In this document: piece after piece, positions 9,602 through 20,148 of the stretch
How the letters are laid out: every line of letters begins with the position of its first letter
How positions within the stretch are numbered: the stretch's first letter is position 1
NCBI GenBank assembly: GCA_001312325.1
Contig: BBDJ01000041.1
Coordinates: 1 to 36,547 of the forward strand
Length of the DNA stretch: 36,547 bases
Direction of reading: 5' to 3'
Source of the DNA: Lysinibacillus pakistanensis
Lineage (GTDB): Bacteria > Bacillota > Bacilli > Bacillales_A > Planococcaceae
The notes under the pieces: generated by a model
What the model saw: the letters and a program-made list of their open reading frames with translations, nothing else
Databases searched by the model: none
Told to the model about the DNA's origin: nothing
Translations under genes and position numbers: made by a program

Positions 9602-10490
9602 TTAAGATTGGTGATCAAATTGGAAAATCGAATACACCTCTCTAACAACTGTTAAGAAATGATCTACTACTGCAGATTTTTCATCTTCTCTCCTTCCAAC
9701 ATATAGATTTACTTTTGGTGTAGTCTCTTGGATTTTTTTATAGATTACCCCAGGACGTTTATAACTTTCCACCGATGATGGAACGACAGAAACTCCCATT
9801 CCTGTTGCAACTAAATTAACAATAGTTTGCATTTGAATTGCTTCTTGAACAACATTTAAACTTACACCATGCTCCCAAAAGTAGCTAATAATTAAATCAT
9901 AAAAATTTGGACCCATTTGACGTGGAAACAAACTAAATGGTTCATCAATTAACAATTGGAGTGGAATTTCGGGCAATGAGGCGAAAGGGTGATCTTGATG
10001 TAAAACCAGTCTTAAAGATTCTTCAGAACAAACTTCAGAAGATAGTATTCCATTGTTCTGTTTAGAACGAATAAATCCAATTTGAATTTGTTTCTCATAA
10101 AGTGCTTTTAATTGCTGCTCCGTTGTCATTTCACGTATACAAGATGGATTTTAGGAAAGCGTTCTCGAAATTTATTAAGCACTTCTATAACAATTTCTGT
10201 GGAATCGACAAAACCGATGATTAAGTTCCCTATTTTCCCTTCAGCTGCAAGTTGTGTTTCTTTTATGGTTCTTTCTAATTGAAACAGTGTTTGTTGAGAT
10301 CCTTCTAAAAATACCTTCCCAGCATCTGTAAGTTCAACCATTCTTTTTGTGCGATGAAAAAGTTGAACTCCTAATTCTTCTTCTAATTTACGAATTTCTT
10401 GGCTTAGAGGAGGTTGTGCCATCCTAAGACGTTCTGCTGCACGACTAAAATTCAATTCTTCTGCGACCATTGCATTTTCCTAATATCCAT
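9602..10490 (-). pseudogene. LysR-family transcriptional regulator, frameshifted and damaged N-terminus
   Basis: LysR-type regulator with an N-terminal winged helix (LNFSRAAERLRMAQPPLSQEIRKLE is the recognition region) and an effector domain with TTEQQLKALYEKQIQIGFIR and GMGVSVVPSS. Two lesions are seen. Near 10132 a base is missing, so LVYVK stops where LV(L)REMTTEQQ is expected. At the N-terminus the codons for MDIRKMQ run out of frame into MVAEELNF, and about 10 bases that should encode a YFV-like stretch are absent. The second is not a homopolymer error and suggests true loss of function. It may once have regulated the neighbouring reductase. Confidence 0.8.
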
Positions 10491-10568
10491 TTTCATCTAT
10501 CCCTTCTACTAAAATTCAATAAGGACTTTTCTTTTATTATCATTTAGGAACTTAGTATTTTCGCAGCC

Positions 10569-10721
10569 ATGCTTTTTATGTTTTACAGCTCTTTGGTACT
10601 AGGAGAGGAAGATATAAATCCGCCTGTATTTCTTGTTTTCGGTAGGAAAGACAAACTGTTTCATCAATATGCCTATATTCTAAATGAAAAGTTGCCATCA
10701 ATTGCTGTTTCAAAAAAATGA
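10569..10721 (+). pseudogene. Possible C-terminal scrap of an alpha/beta hydrolase
   Basis: A 50-codon open frame starting at ATG 10569 contains NPPVFLVFGRKDKLFHQYAY, which resembles the strand-7/acid region (P...GRKD) of alpha/beta hydrolases, and then ends in SKK and a stop. No ribosome site is seen. Its orientation is opposite to the N-terminal hydrolase scrap next to it. Assignment rests on a short stretch, so confidence is modest. Confidence 0.4.
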
Positions 10722-10726
10722 AAAAG

Positions 10727-10945
10727 CTAAAGGTAGTCACCAATATCCTCTAGCATTTCATCCGAGTTATTAATTTTTTCATAGTCTGGAGTCTTGCCCA
10801 TACCTGGAAGATCAATATAAATTCGCTTCCAACCATTTCTTTCTATCAATTTCGCCTTGTCGTAATTGCGTCCGGATTTTGAATTGTGCCCGCACAATTC
10901 ATTCCTTTGAAAATCCGTGACATCCGCCGGAGGCTTTATCTTCAT
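10727..10945 (-). pseudogene. N-terminal scrap of an alpha/beta hydrolase
   Basis: A 72-residue open frame ends with NGWKRIYIDLPGMGKTPDYE, the second-strand and loop region of alpha/beta hydrolases, and then stops before any nucleophile elbow. The preceding residues lack the usual HG oxyanion motif. It is therefore a remnant with no catalytic site. It lies immediately downstream of the large regulator gene on the same strand. Confidence 0.55.
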
Positions 10946-10957
10946 TCAGTAATTTTT

Positions 10958-13900
10958 TTAACCTATAATTAAGTCATAAACAACCATCGTTGATTCCATT
11001 GGCGTTGTATTAAGTTCTTTTTTTTAATTGTTGCACACATTTTTGGTACCATTTTAATGCAAGAGAGCGGTTTTGTAATTGATAGTAACTATACATTAAT
11101 AGCCGATAGCCCTCTTCCCATAATGCATCCTCTCGCAGCATTTTTTTCCGCATAAAAAAATGGCTTGTTTATAGTTTTGTTGTCTCGTCGCATTTTGCGC
11201 TAATCTTTCTAGTACTTCAATATATAACGATTGCAGCTTTTCACGATCCTGAATGAGCCAATCTAACTGCTTTTTTTCGGCATAGAGTACATCTGTATAA
11301 CTTACTTCAGCAAGTAAAAGCCATTCGTTTGATAATTGTGGATCAAACTCCTCCATTCCTAACTCATAATAATAGAGAAAGCGTTCAACATCGATCTGCA
11401 AAAAAATGAATATGCTGTAATTGATACATATTATTTTTTCGCTGAATAAAAAAAGCTATCTTGACGGGCATTTCGATTTGGCTCAAGGACCTTTAATAAA
11501 GCGTTTAATACTACTTTAAAATCTCGGTCTAGTGAATCAGCCTTCCGCTCTGGCCATAATGCCTGAGCAATCTCTTCCTTTGGTGTATACCTATTTCGGT
11601 GACAGTATAAATAGACGAAGAGCTCCTTCGATTTATCGCGCTGCCATTCTTTATCCTCTAACTTTCGATCCTTTCTAATTAAGTCTAAACTTCCTAAAAA
11701 AATTTACCTGCACCTCATCTTGCGGATAAACAATACTTTCCTCTACTTGAAAATAGCGACGCATTGCCAAAATAGCCCCATTTTCACCATCACATTTTTT
11801 TACTATATTGTAAAAGTTCATAAAATATCATCCTATTGAATGGCCCGAGAATAGTTTTTCTCTGTAAAAAATACTCATAACCATTTGACATACATATTTG
11901 AGCAAACTGCTGAAAATTCACATTAAATTGCAAGGCATTATTTTCATAAAAAGCAATAATCGAATGATAAAATAAAACATGCATCTCCCCATTTCGATCG
12001 CCACAATCTAGAAATAATTGCTGAGCCTTCCGCAATAATTGCTGTGCCCGCTTAAATTCATGCTGAGAAAGAATGATCTTCACCTCTGCAATTAATATAA
12101 GAGCGGTCATCCAAGTATCCTGAACCTGCTCCGTTTCCTGTAAGCCAAGTGCTACATATTTTTTTAGCTGATAGGATATCTCCTTGTGCATGTTTAACAA
12201 TCGCTAAACCCATAAATGGTTCAGCTTTCACGCGTGAAATATTAATCGTATTCATCAATGTAAGGGCTTTCTCATAAGCCTCGCAAGCCCCCTGATAGTC
12301 TGGAAAATCTATTAATAGTAAAGCATGTGCTTTTCGAATATAACCAACAGCCTCAATAAAAATAGACCTTTCACGTTGCCCTCTACGAATCCCAAGCTGA
12401 GCAGCATACCAAGCATCCGTGCCCAGACCTAATAGCGCATAGACAAATGATACTAACAGCTCACTTTCTCTATGTGTCGCTACAAGCTGTGGCGGTAATT
12501 CCAATCTTTTTGCAAGTAAATACTTTGCCTCCAGTAACTTTCCCGTTCTTAACAATATTCGAACATCGACATTCGCTCTTTGTAGCACTTCCTCTGTCAA
12601 AGCAACCTCCTCCGTAAATATTTGTGCACCTTTTGCTTTTCCTAAATTCACTAAATTTTCAGTATATTGTCGTTGCAATTCTAGCAGTTCTTCATTGTTT
12701 AATGGTGTCTGGTTCGCTAATTCTAATGCTCTTTTTAAATGCGGCTCTGCTAATGCTGGCTGGATTGTATCGAGATAAATATGTGCTAATCCTGCCTGTG
12801 CCTTCGTCATAAAGAGATAGTCATTTTTATGTTTCGCTATTTCCGAACACCATTCGTACGCTTGCTTTGCTTTTTCATAATACGCACGATAGCGATGGCA
12901 TTCGCCCTCAAAAAAAATATAATTTATAGTATTTCGTTTTTTTCCTCGGCAGTAAAACGATAGATTTTTTTCTAATAGCCACTCAAACTGGCCAGCCCGT
13001 ATAAGGTCTTCAGCATAATTTTGTAATAGTTCACCACAAAAATAGTGATCATTCGTTCTAAATGCATGATAGAGAACTGCATGTATATTGTTTTGTTTTA
13101 CATAATACAATGCTGCTTGTTTATGTAATGCAATATATTTTAAAGAGTCTTGTTGCCATTTTAGCTCCAAAAATCGACTAAACAAGGCATGGAAACGATA
13201 TAATCCATCCGTTGTCATTGGTTGAATAAATAGGTGCCGTTGTACAAATTGTTTTAACGCCTCCGCTACCTCCAAGCCATAAAAGCGGGCAATGAATTCC
13301 TCTGAGAAAGTAGGAAAAATCGCCAAGCTTAATAATACTTCTTGCTCAAATGCTGTCATCTTTAAAAAAAACTTCCTCCGATAAATAAGCAAAAAGATCA
13401 TTTGTAGATATGTTTAACCATTGATCTAATGTCTCATTGTTCCATTGTTCTGCCAATAAGGAAATACTAATTGCCCAACCTTCTGTAATTTCTAAAATTT
13501 TAGAAATTTCATCCTTTACTAAGTGCACATCTACATAATCCTCGAAAAAAACAGCAATTTCCTCCGAAGAAAATGCTAATTCTGCTTCAGAAATAACGAG
13601 TAATTTTTTTTGTAGCTTTAGTTTTCTTGTAATATCCCAATTTGGAAAAGTTCTAGAAGCGATAAAGAAATGAGTATTTGGAGGTGAAAACTCTATTATT
13701 TTTTCCATAACATAATTAATATGAAATTCATGGTCCACTTGATGGTAGTCGTCTATGACAATTAAAATCGATTCTTCGATTTCACATAAGCTATTAACAA
13801 ATAATTTATACAAGCGATTAAGTTCTTCTATTTTCGGAAAGCGTGATAATTGATTCCATGCATCAAATTCTTGACCGAAACCCGGAACAACTCGTTTTAT

Positions 13901-14158
13901 ACTAAAAAATAAATGCCTTAAAAAGGGTAATAAATTGTCATCTTCCTCGGACACACTATACCAAGAAAATTTGCTTGATTCTGTGTGTAGAAATTGTGTA
14001 AGGATGGTTGTTTTGCCATATCCAGCACCACTAAGAATAAATGTACAAGTGTATTCTAGGCACCTTTTTAATTTTCTCATCAATACGGCCCTACTAATAC
14101 AATGTTTAGAAGGACTAGGTGGAATACATTTTGATTGAATTATAATGTCTGTTGTCAA
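10958..14158 (-). pseudogene. Large ATP-binding regulator with SARP/BTAD C-terminus, nine frameshifts
   Basis: MalT-like NTPase regulator of roughly 1,060 residues when repaired. Residues 1-330 form the ATPase: Walker A GAGYGKTT and Walker B ILIVIDDYHQV. The middle is helical TPR-like repeat (AQAGLAHIYLDTIQPALAEPHL and similar). The C-terminus has a winged-helix segment (DKSKELFVYLYCHRN then EIAQALWPE and RDFKVVLNALLKVLEP) and a BTAD helical end finishing LKKELNTTP and a TAA at 10958. All nine breaks are an extra base in 7- or 8-base A/T runs: 13364, 12159, 11795, 11696, 11448, 11400, 11154, 11141 and 11018. The domain order is normal for Bacillales BTAD-type activators. Its target and inducer are unknown. 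Confidence 0.87.
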
Positions 14159-14303
14159 TTGATAATAACCCCCATTCTCTTTGGCGATACGTAAGGTTAC
14201 AAACTTTCGCAGAAAAACATTAAATCTTTCAAATAGTTAAATTATTGACATTCTACCATATACTATATGTTATTTGACAGAATTGACTTGCTTAAATGAG
14301 GTT

Positions 14304-14820
14304 TTATTTTAAATGTTTGGTGAGGCACAATGCGTAGCTTCCCCGAAGACTTGGAGCTTTTTTTATGAACGCAAGCTCCGCACGTAATAATTCATTTTCA
14401 CTTTCTAATTCCTGCTCACGAGTTAATTTCTTTTCTTCTAGCTTTCTTCGGTTTGTTTGCCAATGATGGACTCCTTTTGATTTTGGAGAAATTCCATCTA
14501 TATCATGCTTTCTATATGTAGAAGCCCAAGATGAAGCCATCGAATCATTTGGAAGATTGAATTTATGAGCTACTTTTCGGATAGATTCTCCACTATTTAA
14601 TTAATAGTTTATGACACCTAATTTGAATTGAATAGTGTAACCTGCATGTCTTGCCCGTTTTCTAAGAGAATCAAATCCTAATGCAGCTACCTGTTTTACC
14701 CATATTCTAACCACTCCATGACCCGAAATTCCAAATTGAAGCTAAATGTCTATAACCACCCTCACCTTGAAAATAAGCTTCCACAACTTTCTTTTTAAAC
14801 TCATAATCGTACTTTGACAA
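14304..14820 (-). pseudogene. IS3-family OrfA transposase remnant
   Basis: Helix-turn-helix subunit of an IS150-like IS3 element. It starts SKYDYEFKKKVVEAYFQGEGGYRHLAS at a TTG near 14820 and continues in another frame as GHGVVRIWVKQVAALGFDSL, then past an in-frame TAA to GESIRKVAHKFNLPNDS, ending with the leucine-zipper part ESENELLRAELAFIKKAPSL. The frame has at least one shift and one true stop. The OrfB integrase (DDE) half is entirely missing, so the element is dead. Confidence 0.8.
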
Positions 14821-14874
14821 AATAAAAACACCCCAATCGTTAGGTTTTTTGTCTAACTTTTGGGGTACAGTTCA
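14304..14874 (-). mobile_element. IS3-family (IS150 group) remnant, one end only
   Basis: The end at 14851-14874 reads TGAACTGTACCCCAAAAGTT on the minus strand, the characteristic terminal inverted repeat of IS150-type elements. The other end and OrfB are not found; downstream of about 14330 the sequence loses IS similarity. The copy is therefore truncated. It sits just upstream of the promoter side of the large BTAD regulator. Confidence 0.7.
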
Positions 14875-14899
14875 GATGAGTATCTTCTAAAAGATGAAT

Positions 14900-15358
14900 C
14901 TATCTAATTATTTGTTCGAATTCTTCACCATTAACTGTAAGAACGGCTTTTAATGGTTTGCCATCATTTTCTGTTTCAGATGGTAAAGATGCTAAAAAGT
15001 GCAACACTCCAGTTTGTAATGGCTCAATATAAGTAATATTTGAATAAGTGAAGTCTTTACCCCATTTTCTTCTAGCGTAGAAAATGTTGTATATTCATAT
15101 TTATCATCGTAAATAATTTTTACACTTACAAAATCACTTGCTTCTTTTCCTGAAGTTTGTAAACTTTTCACCGTAATAACAGTGTCTAAAAACACTTGAT
15201 TTGGTTCTTTATTTTCATAGTATGTGTAGAAATCACCTGGATTTGGCGGATTAATAATTTGACCAAGATTATTGCTTTTTAAAGTGATTTCCGCAAAATC
15301 ATTCACAACCATCACTTCACCTATTTTTATTTGAGGTGTGGCTTTTGATTCTTCAGGT
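14900..15358 (-). pseudogene. Truncated secreted/lipoprotein Ig-like domain protein
   Basis: Beta-rich domain resembling the DUF4352-type domain of Firmicute lipoproteins: IKIGEVMVVNDFAEITLKS, then FVSVKIIYDDKYEYTTFSTLEENG and GVLHFLASLPSETENDGKP. The frame breaks near 15063, where a base is missing in a G run (LEENG then KDFTYSNITYIEP). Upstream of PEESKATPQ there is a stop and no signal peptide or lipobox, so the export signal has been lost. An internal ATG at 15312 has only a weak AGGTGA site. Family assignment is by fold pattern and is tentative. Confidence 0.5.
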
Positions 15359-15589
15359 TAAACATATCCACTAGTTCCAGTGAATTGAAGAAAAATCCAA
15401 TCACACTATTTATTAAAAAAATCTTAATAATTTAGACACCTTTTAGGCACCATTTAATGAAAAGTATATGTATCTATCAGTACACATCTTCATCTTGGAG
15501 TGGTCTTTTCTTAAATTCAATTAAAGCTCTCGTCAGCACAATAAGAAACTATCCCCTTAGTTCAAAATTTATCCCCTCCAATCTTAATT

Positions 15590-16083
15590 TCAATTTATCT
15601 TATAAAGATATGGACCACACATTGATTCATGTGTATGAACATATGTCCAAGTAAAGTTTTTATCAAATATATAAATATCTTGTTGTGTATCAAAATCCCT
15701 CGACATTAGCATTTGTATAAAGGAATATTATTGGTGAATCTTGATACATTACATAAAATGCTTCTTTAGATAAAGTATCAAATGTTTTTCTGGCCACTTC
15801 TTTTTCCAAGCATTTTTGCTTCTCATAACTGAAAATATGCCATTTAAACTGATCATAATATATTTCTTCTTTTAAGTTTTCACTAATGTTTTGTGCGAAT
15901 GTCTTATCCCATAAATCAATAATTTCCTCTGCTTCATTAACTAATTTTATGACGACACCTTTTTCACGTAAGTTTTGTTTATATATATACTCTTCTTGTA
16001 TAAAAACTATTGACCAAAAAAACATTTTCTAATTCTTCTTCTGGTAAACAGTCTAAGATTTTATCAATTTTTTCTCTAATCAT
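15590..16083 (-). pseudogene. DUF4275-like protein, two frameshifts
   Basis: Unknown-function protein of about 164 residues with the pattern I associate with DUF4275: LREKGVVIKLVNEAEEIIDLW, then FKWHIFSYEKQKCLE, AFYVMYQDSP and a C-terminal FTWTYVHTHESMCGPYLY. It starts MIREKIDKILDCLPEEELEN behind GGAGG (ATG 16083). One break is a 7-base run at 16016-16022 (six bases give ELENVFWSIVFI); the other is near 15703, where four T should be three (NVEGFDTQQD). Such genes are often found as single copies in Bacillus genomes, and some sit in toxin-immunity clusters. No function is claimed. Confidence 0.6.
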
Positions 16084-16233
16084 CATTTCCTCCAATATCG
16101 TAGGATCTGTTTTATGTAAAAATCGAACCTTTTTATTTCATTCTCAATTTTATTGCTTACATTTTAAATTCGAACCTATGTATACATTTGGGTTGACATG
16201 TAATAAAATATTTACATACGAAATATTTCAAAT

Positions 16234-16429
16234 TTGGGAATTATTCACTATATAGCGCTTGAGGCTCTTTTAAATTCCCATCTGTTAAAGATAATAAGTG
16301 TATTTTATGGGGAAAACAATATTGATTTAGCAGTCCTTTACTTTACTACATATTCAAAAATTAGAGGAGGCGGAACTTGTTACAAGCGAAATAGAAATTT
16401 TAGAAAATGGTTTAGCAGCGAAGTTTTAA
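16234..16429 (+). pseudogene. Unrecognised short gene, 5' truncated and frameshifted
   Basis: A coding-like stretch reads HLLKIISVFYGENNIDLAVLYF and, after one extra A in a 5-base run near 16358, continues SKLEEAELVTSEIEILENGL and stops at 16429. Composition looks like a real small helical protein. No start with a ribosome site is visible and I do not recognise the family. Confidence 0.35.
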
Positions 16430-16520
16430 GTATATTTAAATTTAAAATAAATTCAGAGCCACTAATTTATGTACTTATTTCATCTTTAACAATTAAAAGA
16501 AAAATTAAAGGAGTAAGATC

Positions 16521-16760
16521 ATGAGCAATACAAATGTTTTAATTAATAGTTTAATCATGAATGTCTTAATTCAATTAGTACCAATAGTTATTATAGCTCT
16601 ACTAGCCTGGCTCATCCTTTCAAAGATAGCTAAACGTTTTGAAAAACAAAATGAAGAACGATTAGCTTTAGAAAGGGAAAACTCTATCTTATTAAATAAG
16701 AAATTTGATGAATTAAATGAACGATTAGTTATTATAGAAAAGATGTTAAAAAAAAGTTGA
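16521..16760 (+). CDS. Small membrane protein with cytosolic coiled coil
   Basis: A 79-residue protein with one hydrophobic helix (LIQLVPIVIIALLAWLILS, about residues 16-36) followed by a charged helical tail with heptad-like spacing (FEKQNEERLALERENSILLN). ATG 16521 follows AAAGGAG at a good distance. It resembles DUF4083-type small membrane proteins of Bacillales in layout, but that link is by general architecture. The frame is intact. Function unknown. Confidence 0.75.
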   Translation: MSNTNVLINSLIMNVLIQLVPIVIIALLAWLILSKIAKRFEKQNEERLALERENSILLNKKFDELNERLVIIEKMLKKS

Positions 16761-16809
16761 TTAATATTTCAGTTAAAAACTACTTTATCTATTAATCGAA
16801 GCTATTCTA

Positions 16810-16941
16810 ATGTCATTACATACCTTCTCCTTTTCATTAGCAGTTCGAAAGCCTGATGGGACTATTTATGCAGAAACATTCACAGATTTATCCAGCATTC
16901 ACAGTAATTATTCGGATGTTACAACGATATTGTGGTTCTAA
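16810..16941 (+). CDS. Unrecognised 43-residue ORF or gene tail
   Basis: An open frame from ATG 16810 reads SLAVRKPDGTIYAETFTDLS and ends SDVTTILWF. Its composition is protein-like, with no low-complexity sequence, but there is no clear ribosome site and the upstream frame is open only briefly. It may be the last part of a decayed gene. I do not recognise it. Confidence 0.3.
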   Translation: MSLHTFSFSLAVRKPDGTIYAETFTDLSSIHSNYSDVTTILWF

Positions 16942-16984
16942 GACTGACATTTCATGGCTCATATCATGTTTCTCCAAAATTAAT

Positions 16985-17150
16985 CATTAACGCATCAAAA
17001 AGACAGTGAAAATTCCCTCTAGTTCCTTTACATCAAAGTCTAATGTCACACCACCTACCGCTAAAACTTTTGTTCATATTTAGATAAATAGCATACAGCA
17101 ATTAGTGTTAGTGCCGCTAGACTCACACTTCGAAAAAAAACTTCTTTTTT
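16985..17150 (-). pseudogene. Relic of a thioredoxin-like (ResA/TlpA type) gene
   Basis: Downstream of ccdA on the same strand, the reading frames contain FRSVSLAALTLIAVCYLSKY (a signal-anchor helix) and then AVGGVTLDFDVKELEG, which matches the approach to the thioredoxin fold of ResA-type proteins (VGxxxPDFxLxDLxG). Stops and shifts interrupt it and no CxxC site is found. CcdA genes are commonly followed by such a partner, which supports the reading. It is non-functional as sequenced. Confidence 0.45.
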
Positions 17151-17171
17151 TTCTTATGTAACTATCCTCGA

Positions 17172-17893
17172 TTAAAATCCTTGAAAATCTCCAAAAATAG
17201 GTTGTAATAATGAATTAATTAGTGTGAACTTATCGAAAAAGAGAATAATACCCATGGCAATCATAATACCGCCACCCACTTTCATAAATATTCCACTGTA
17301 TTTTCTAAGCCAATTGAATTTTGAAATGAAGAAAGCCATTAATAAAAATGGCATGCTAAAGCCGATGATATAGGCAGCCATATACATAACCCTTGTGATG
17401 GATTTGTTCCAACTAAAGCCAAAGTAGCTGCAAGGATTGGGCCCGTACAAGGCGTCCAGCCGATTGCAAAGGCTAGCCCGATCAAACTTGAGCCAAAATA
17501 GCCCGCAGGTTTATTTTTAATATGTAATTTGTGTTCCTTCATCATAAATGAAGGCTGTAAAAGTCCTACTGTAATCAATCCAAAGATGATCATTAAAATG
17601 GCACCAATTTGCCTAATCAAATCACCGTATTGGAAATACCAACTTTCTATTTTTGTTGCCCCTTCAGCTGTTCCTAAACCTAACACTAAGTAAATAATCG
17701 AGAATCCCATTAAAAAGAAAATCGTATGAAATATTGCTTCTTTTCTGCTTCTTATTTGCCCTTGCTGTATTTCTTGGACGCTCAAACCTGTGATATAAGA
17801 CAAGAAAGCAGGGTATAATGGAAAGACACAAGGTGAAAGAAACGTAAGTAATCCAGCTCCAAATGCCAAAACAATAGAAATATCCGCCTGCAT
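17172..17893 (-). pseudogene. ccdA: Cytochrome c biogenesis/thiol transporter CcdA, one frameshift
   Basis: Membrane protein that passes reducing equivalents across the cytoplasmic membrane to extracytoplasmic thioredoxin-like proteins. Six hydrophobic helices are visible. The two redox cysteines are in FLSPCVFPLYPAFLSYITG and GWTPCTGPILAATLAL, both kept. ATG 17893 (MQADISIVLAF) is preceded by GGGGG. A base is missing near 17386: the frame reads SQGLCIWL, whereas SQG-L-MYMAAYIIGFSMPFLL is expected, so one T was probably lost. About 240 residues, normal for CcdA. Confidence 0.88.
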
Positions 17894-18068
17894 AAGTACC
17901 CCCATTTTTCTAGTTATTATCATAACTTACAACGAAAAGAAAAAGAAATAGTTCCTTTATAAAATTTAGATACAGTTATATTACACAGTTGTTAAGCAGT
18001 TAAAAAATTTATTTAAACCTTCTAAGAGCCAGCGAAGCTCCTATTATGAAAGGTTACGTACTTCCTTT

Positions 18069-18639
18069 TCATCTTTTAGCTATTGCAGTTTCCCATTTTT
18101 TTAGCCGTTTATAGAGTCTAGTAAAGCCATCCCCATCGAATTATTCTACTCCTTGATTTCAATAAAAAAAAGAGCTGCACATGCAACTCGTTGTTCTTCA
18201 AGTAAAGCCTCTGTTAGTCGTCTAGATAAAGATCCAGCAATTTTTGTTACTGAAAGAAATCCGCTTCGTATGAGGATTGCTATTGATAATATACGGGGGT
18301 TTCTTAGGTTGCTCAAAAAAAATTCATGTGTAGGAACCCCCATATTTACAATACTTCGTTCTCAGATAGTCTTTACATTGGTTTTTCCTGATTGTATATA
18401 ACCATGCTTTAATCGTCCACTTGTCTTGATATTGGTCAAGGTGAATGATGTATTTAAGAAAAATTTCTTCAACAATATTTTCTACAAGGTACGGGTCTTT
18501 TACATGTCCCCAAGCTATTTTTTTTAAGATTTATACTGTATGACGTTATTAGATTTGTAAGTTGATATTTATTTGTATTTTCTCTAATAATGTGACCATC
18601 GTTAATTAATTTAGAGAGGACATGTAAACACGCTTTCAT
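18069..18639 (-). pseudogene. ECF-type RNA polymerase sigma factor, frameshifted
   Basis: Degraded or mis-sequenced extracytoplasmic-function sigma factor. Region 2 is clear: AWGHVKDPYLVENIVEEIFL then HLDQYQDKWTIKAWLYTIRKN and CKDYLRTKYCKY. Parts of the linker and region 4 follow in other frames: PTHEFFLSNLRNP, ILIRSGFLSVTK, SRRLTEALL and the C-terminal TRLYKRLKKWETAIAKR. At least three shifts are needed; one is the 8-base run at 18518-18525. The ATG at 18639 overlaps the ydbT stop as ATGA, which implies translational coupling. The first 30 residues (KLINDGHIIRENTNKYQL) are unusual for an ECF factor. No anti-sigma gene is seen unless the YdbT protein fills that role, which is speculation. Confidence 0.65.
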
Positions 18640-20148
18640 TCGACTTTGATTTCATTTCTACGTTTCATATACCATTGGTAAAGCGAGGCAGCTAGTTCTA
18701 ATGGTACATCGTCAACACCAGCATGATGTACCGGTTTAGCTCGATTAATTGTTCCGATAGAGGCCAGACCAACCATTTGTTGAACAATGTTCCGAGTTAC
18801 TTTCACTTCAATGATTTTATCTCGTTTTGTTACGAATAATGAAGTGGTCAGACTCCCTGTTTTGAATTGGATAAATTGATCGTTCAAAATGTAGCGAGTA
18901 TTACAGAAATCTAGCAATCTTGATACTGCAATAAGAATGAACAGGACAGCAGATAAGATCCACCAAGCTTGCTCCACTTTTAGAATACTTGGTTTGAAAT
19001 AAAATAGGACTGCCGTTGCAATGATCCAGATCCAACTTGGCTTAAATAAGCGCACCCAAAGGGATTTTCTAGGGAGACGAGTCATCTTTGTTGTTACTTC
19101 ATAAGATGGTAATATTTCTGAAACCATTTTATATGCCCGTTTAACTGGTAGAAATGGATAGAGTGAATTGATTTCAAGCGTATCTTCGCCAGAACTCAAA
19201 CTGCCTGCACTGGTCAACTTCACTTCGGCAAGTCCAAGCAATCGTTTCATGAGGGACTGCTTAATTTCAATTGCCTGCACTTTTTCTTTGGATATTGAAA
19301 AAGTAGTTTCTTCGATTACACCTTTCGTAATGTAAATACGATCATGGTCTGAGGAGATTTGATATTTCCCATATTTTAAAAATGTCCGAACGATACCGAA
19401 AGTAGCAGAAATAATAACAAGTACAATGATAATGATCGTCATCATCCATCCAGAGCTCATTATACTCATAAAAATTCCTTCGACTTCTTCTTCCACATGA
19501 AATATTTCATTGATTTTAAAATAAAAAGAACCAATTAAAGGAAAAAGAATAAAAAAAGCTAAGTGATGTAAAGGAGGCTTTTAAAATGTCACTTTTCGTC
19601 GGCTTAAAATGAATAGTTCGATTCGAATTCGCATTTTCTGTATCCATTTTAGAAGATACTTCAATATTGTCATTGTTAGAATTAATGGTGGTTAATTCAT
19701 GGCGGCTAGCACTTGTTATATGTGCTTCTATTCGATCTGCTTCTATTTGAGAAATCACTTCAAATTTTACAGCAGCTTCCTCACCCCTCATTCCCGTTTC
19801 AAAATTAGCCGAAGTCACTTTAAAAATCCGGTGGAGTAAAGATGTATGTCTATTCACGTTTTGAATTTTAGAAAAAGGAATAGTTCGCTCAGATTTACTG
19901 AAAAATCCTTTGTAAAGGTGAAAAGATCTATCATCGAGTTCGTATTTATGGGTGAACCACTTCAATATAATTGATACAAGTGTAATTCCAAAAGCTAGGA
20001 AAAAAATAATCCTACCGTATATTACGGAGTTAGATTCCGAATCCGCTTTTATCACGAATAAATATATTACAAAAAAAATGGAGTTTTTGACTAATTTCCA
20101 TAAATTAAAAAGAATGAGAAGTGGATGGTATCTTTTTGGCTTCGTCAT
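18636..20148 (-). pseudogene. ydbT: YdbT-like bPH2-domain membrane protein, one frameshift
   Basis: Membrane protein of about 500 residues when repaired, equal to B. subtilis YdbT in length. It has two or more bacterial PH (bPH2) segments, YELDDRSFHLYKGFFSKSER with PFSKIQNVNRHTSLLHRI, and YQISSDHDRIYITKGVIEE with KVQAIEIKQSLMKRLLGLAE, separated by pairs of hydrophobic helices. The C-terminal third repeats the pattern (FVTKRDKIIEVKVTRNIVQQ). The break is a 7-base run at 19551-19557. In B. subtilis the ydbST pair is in the SigW regulon and is linked to resistance to membrane-active bacteriocins. The start overlaps ydbS by 4 bases. Confidence 0.82.

Noticed and set aside
14304..14874. Complete IS3 element
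   Set aside because: OrfB and the second terminal repeat are missing and OrfA carries a stop.
15457..15654. 65-residue plus-strand open frame
   Set aside because: Opposite to the end of the DUF4275-like gene and without a ribosome site.
18153..18401. 82-residue plus-strand open frame
   Set aside because: It lies opposite the sigma-factor sequence, which has clear region 2 and linker motifs on the minus strand. No ribosome site and no recognisable motif.
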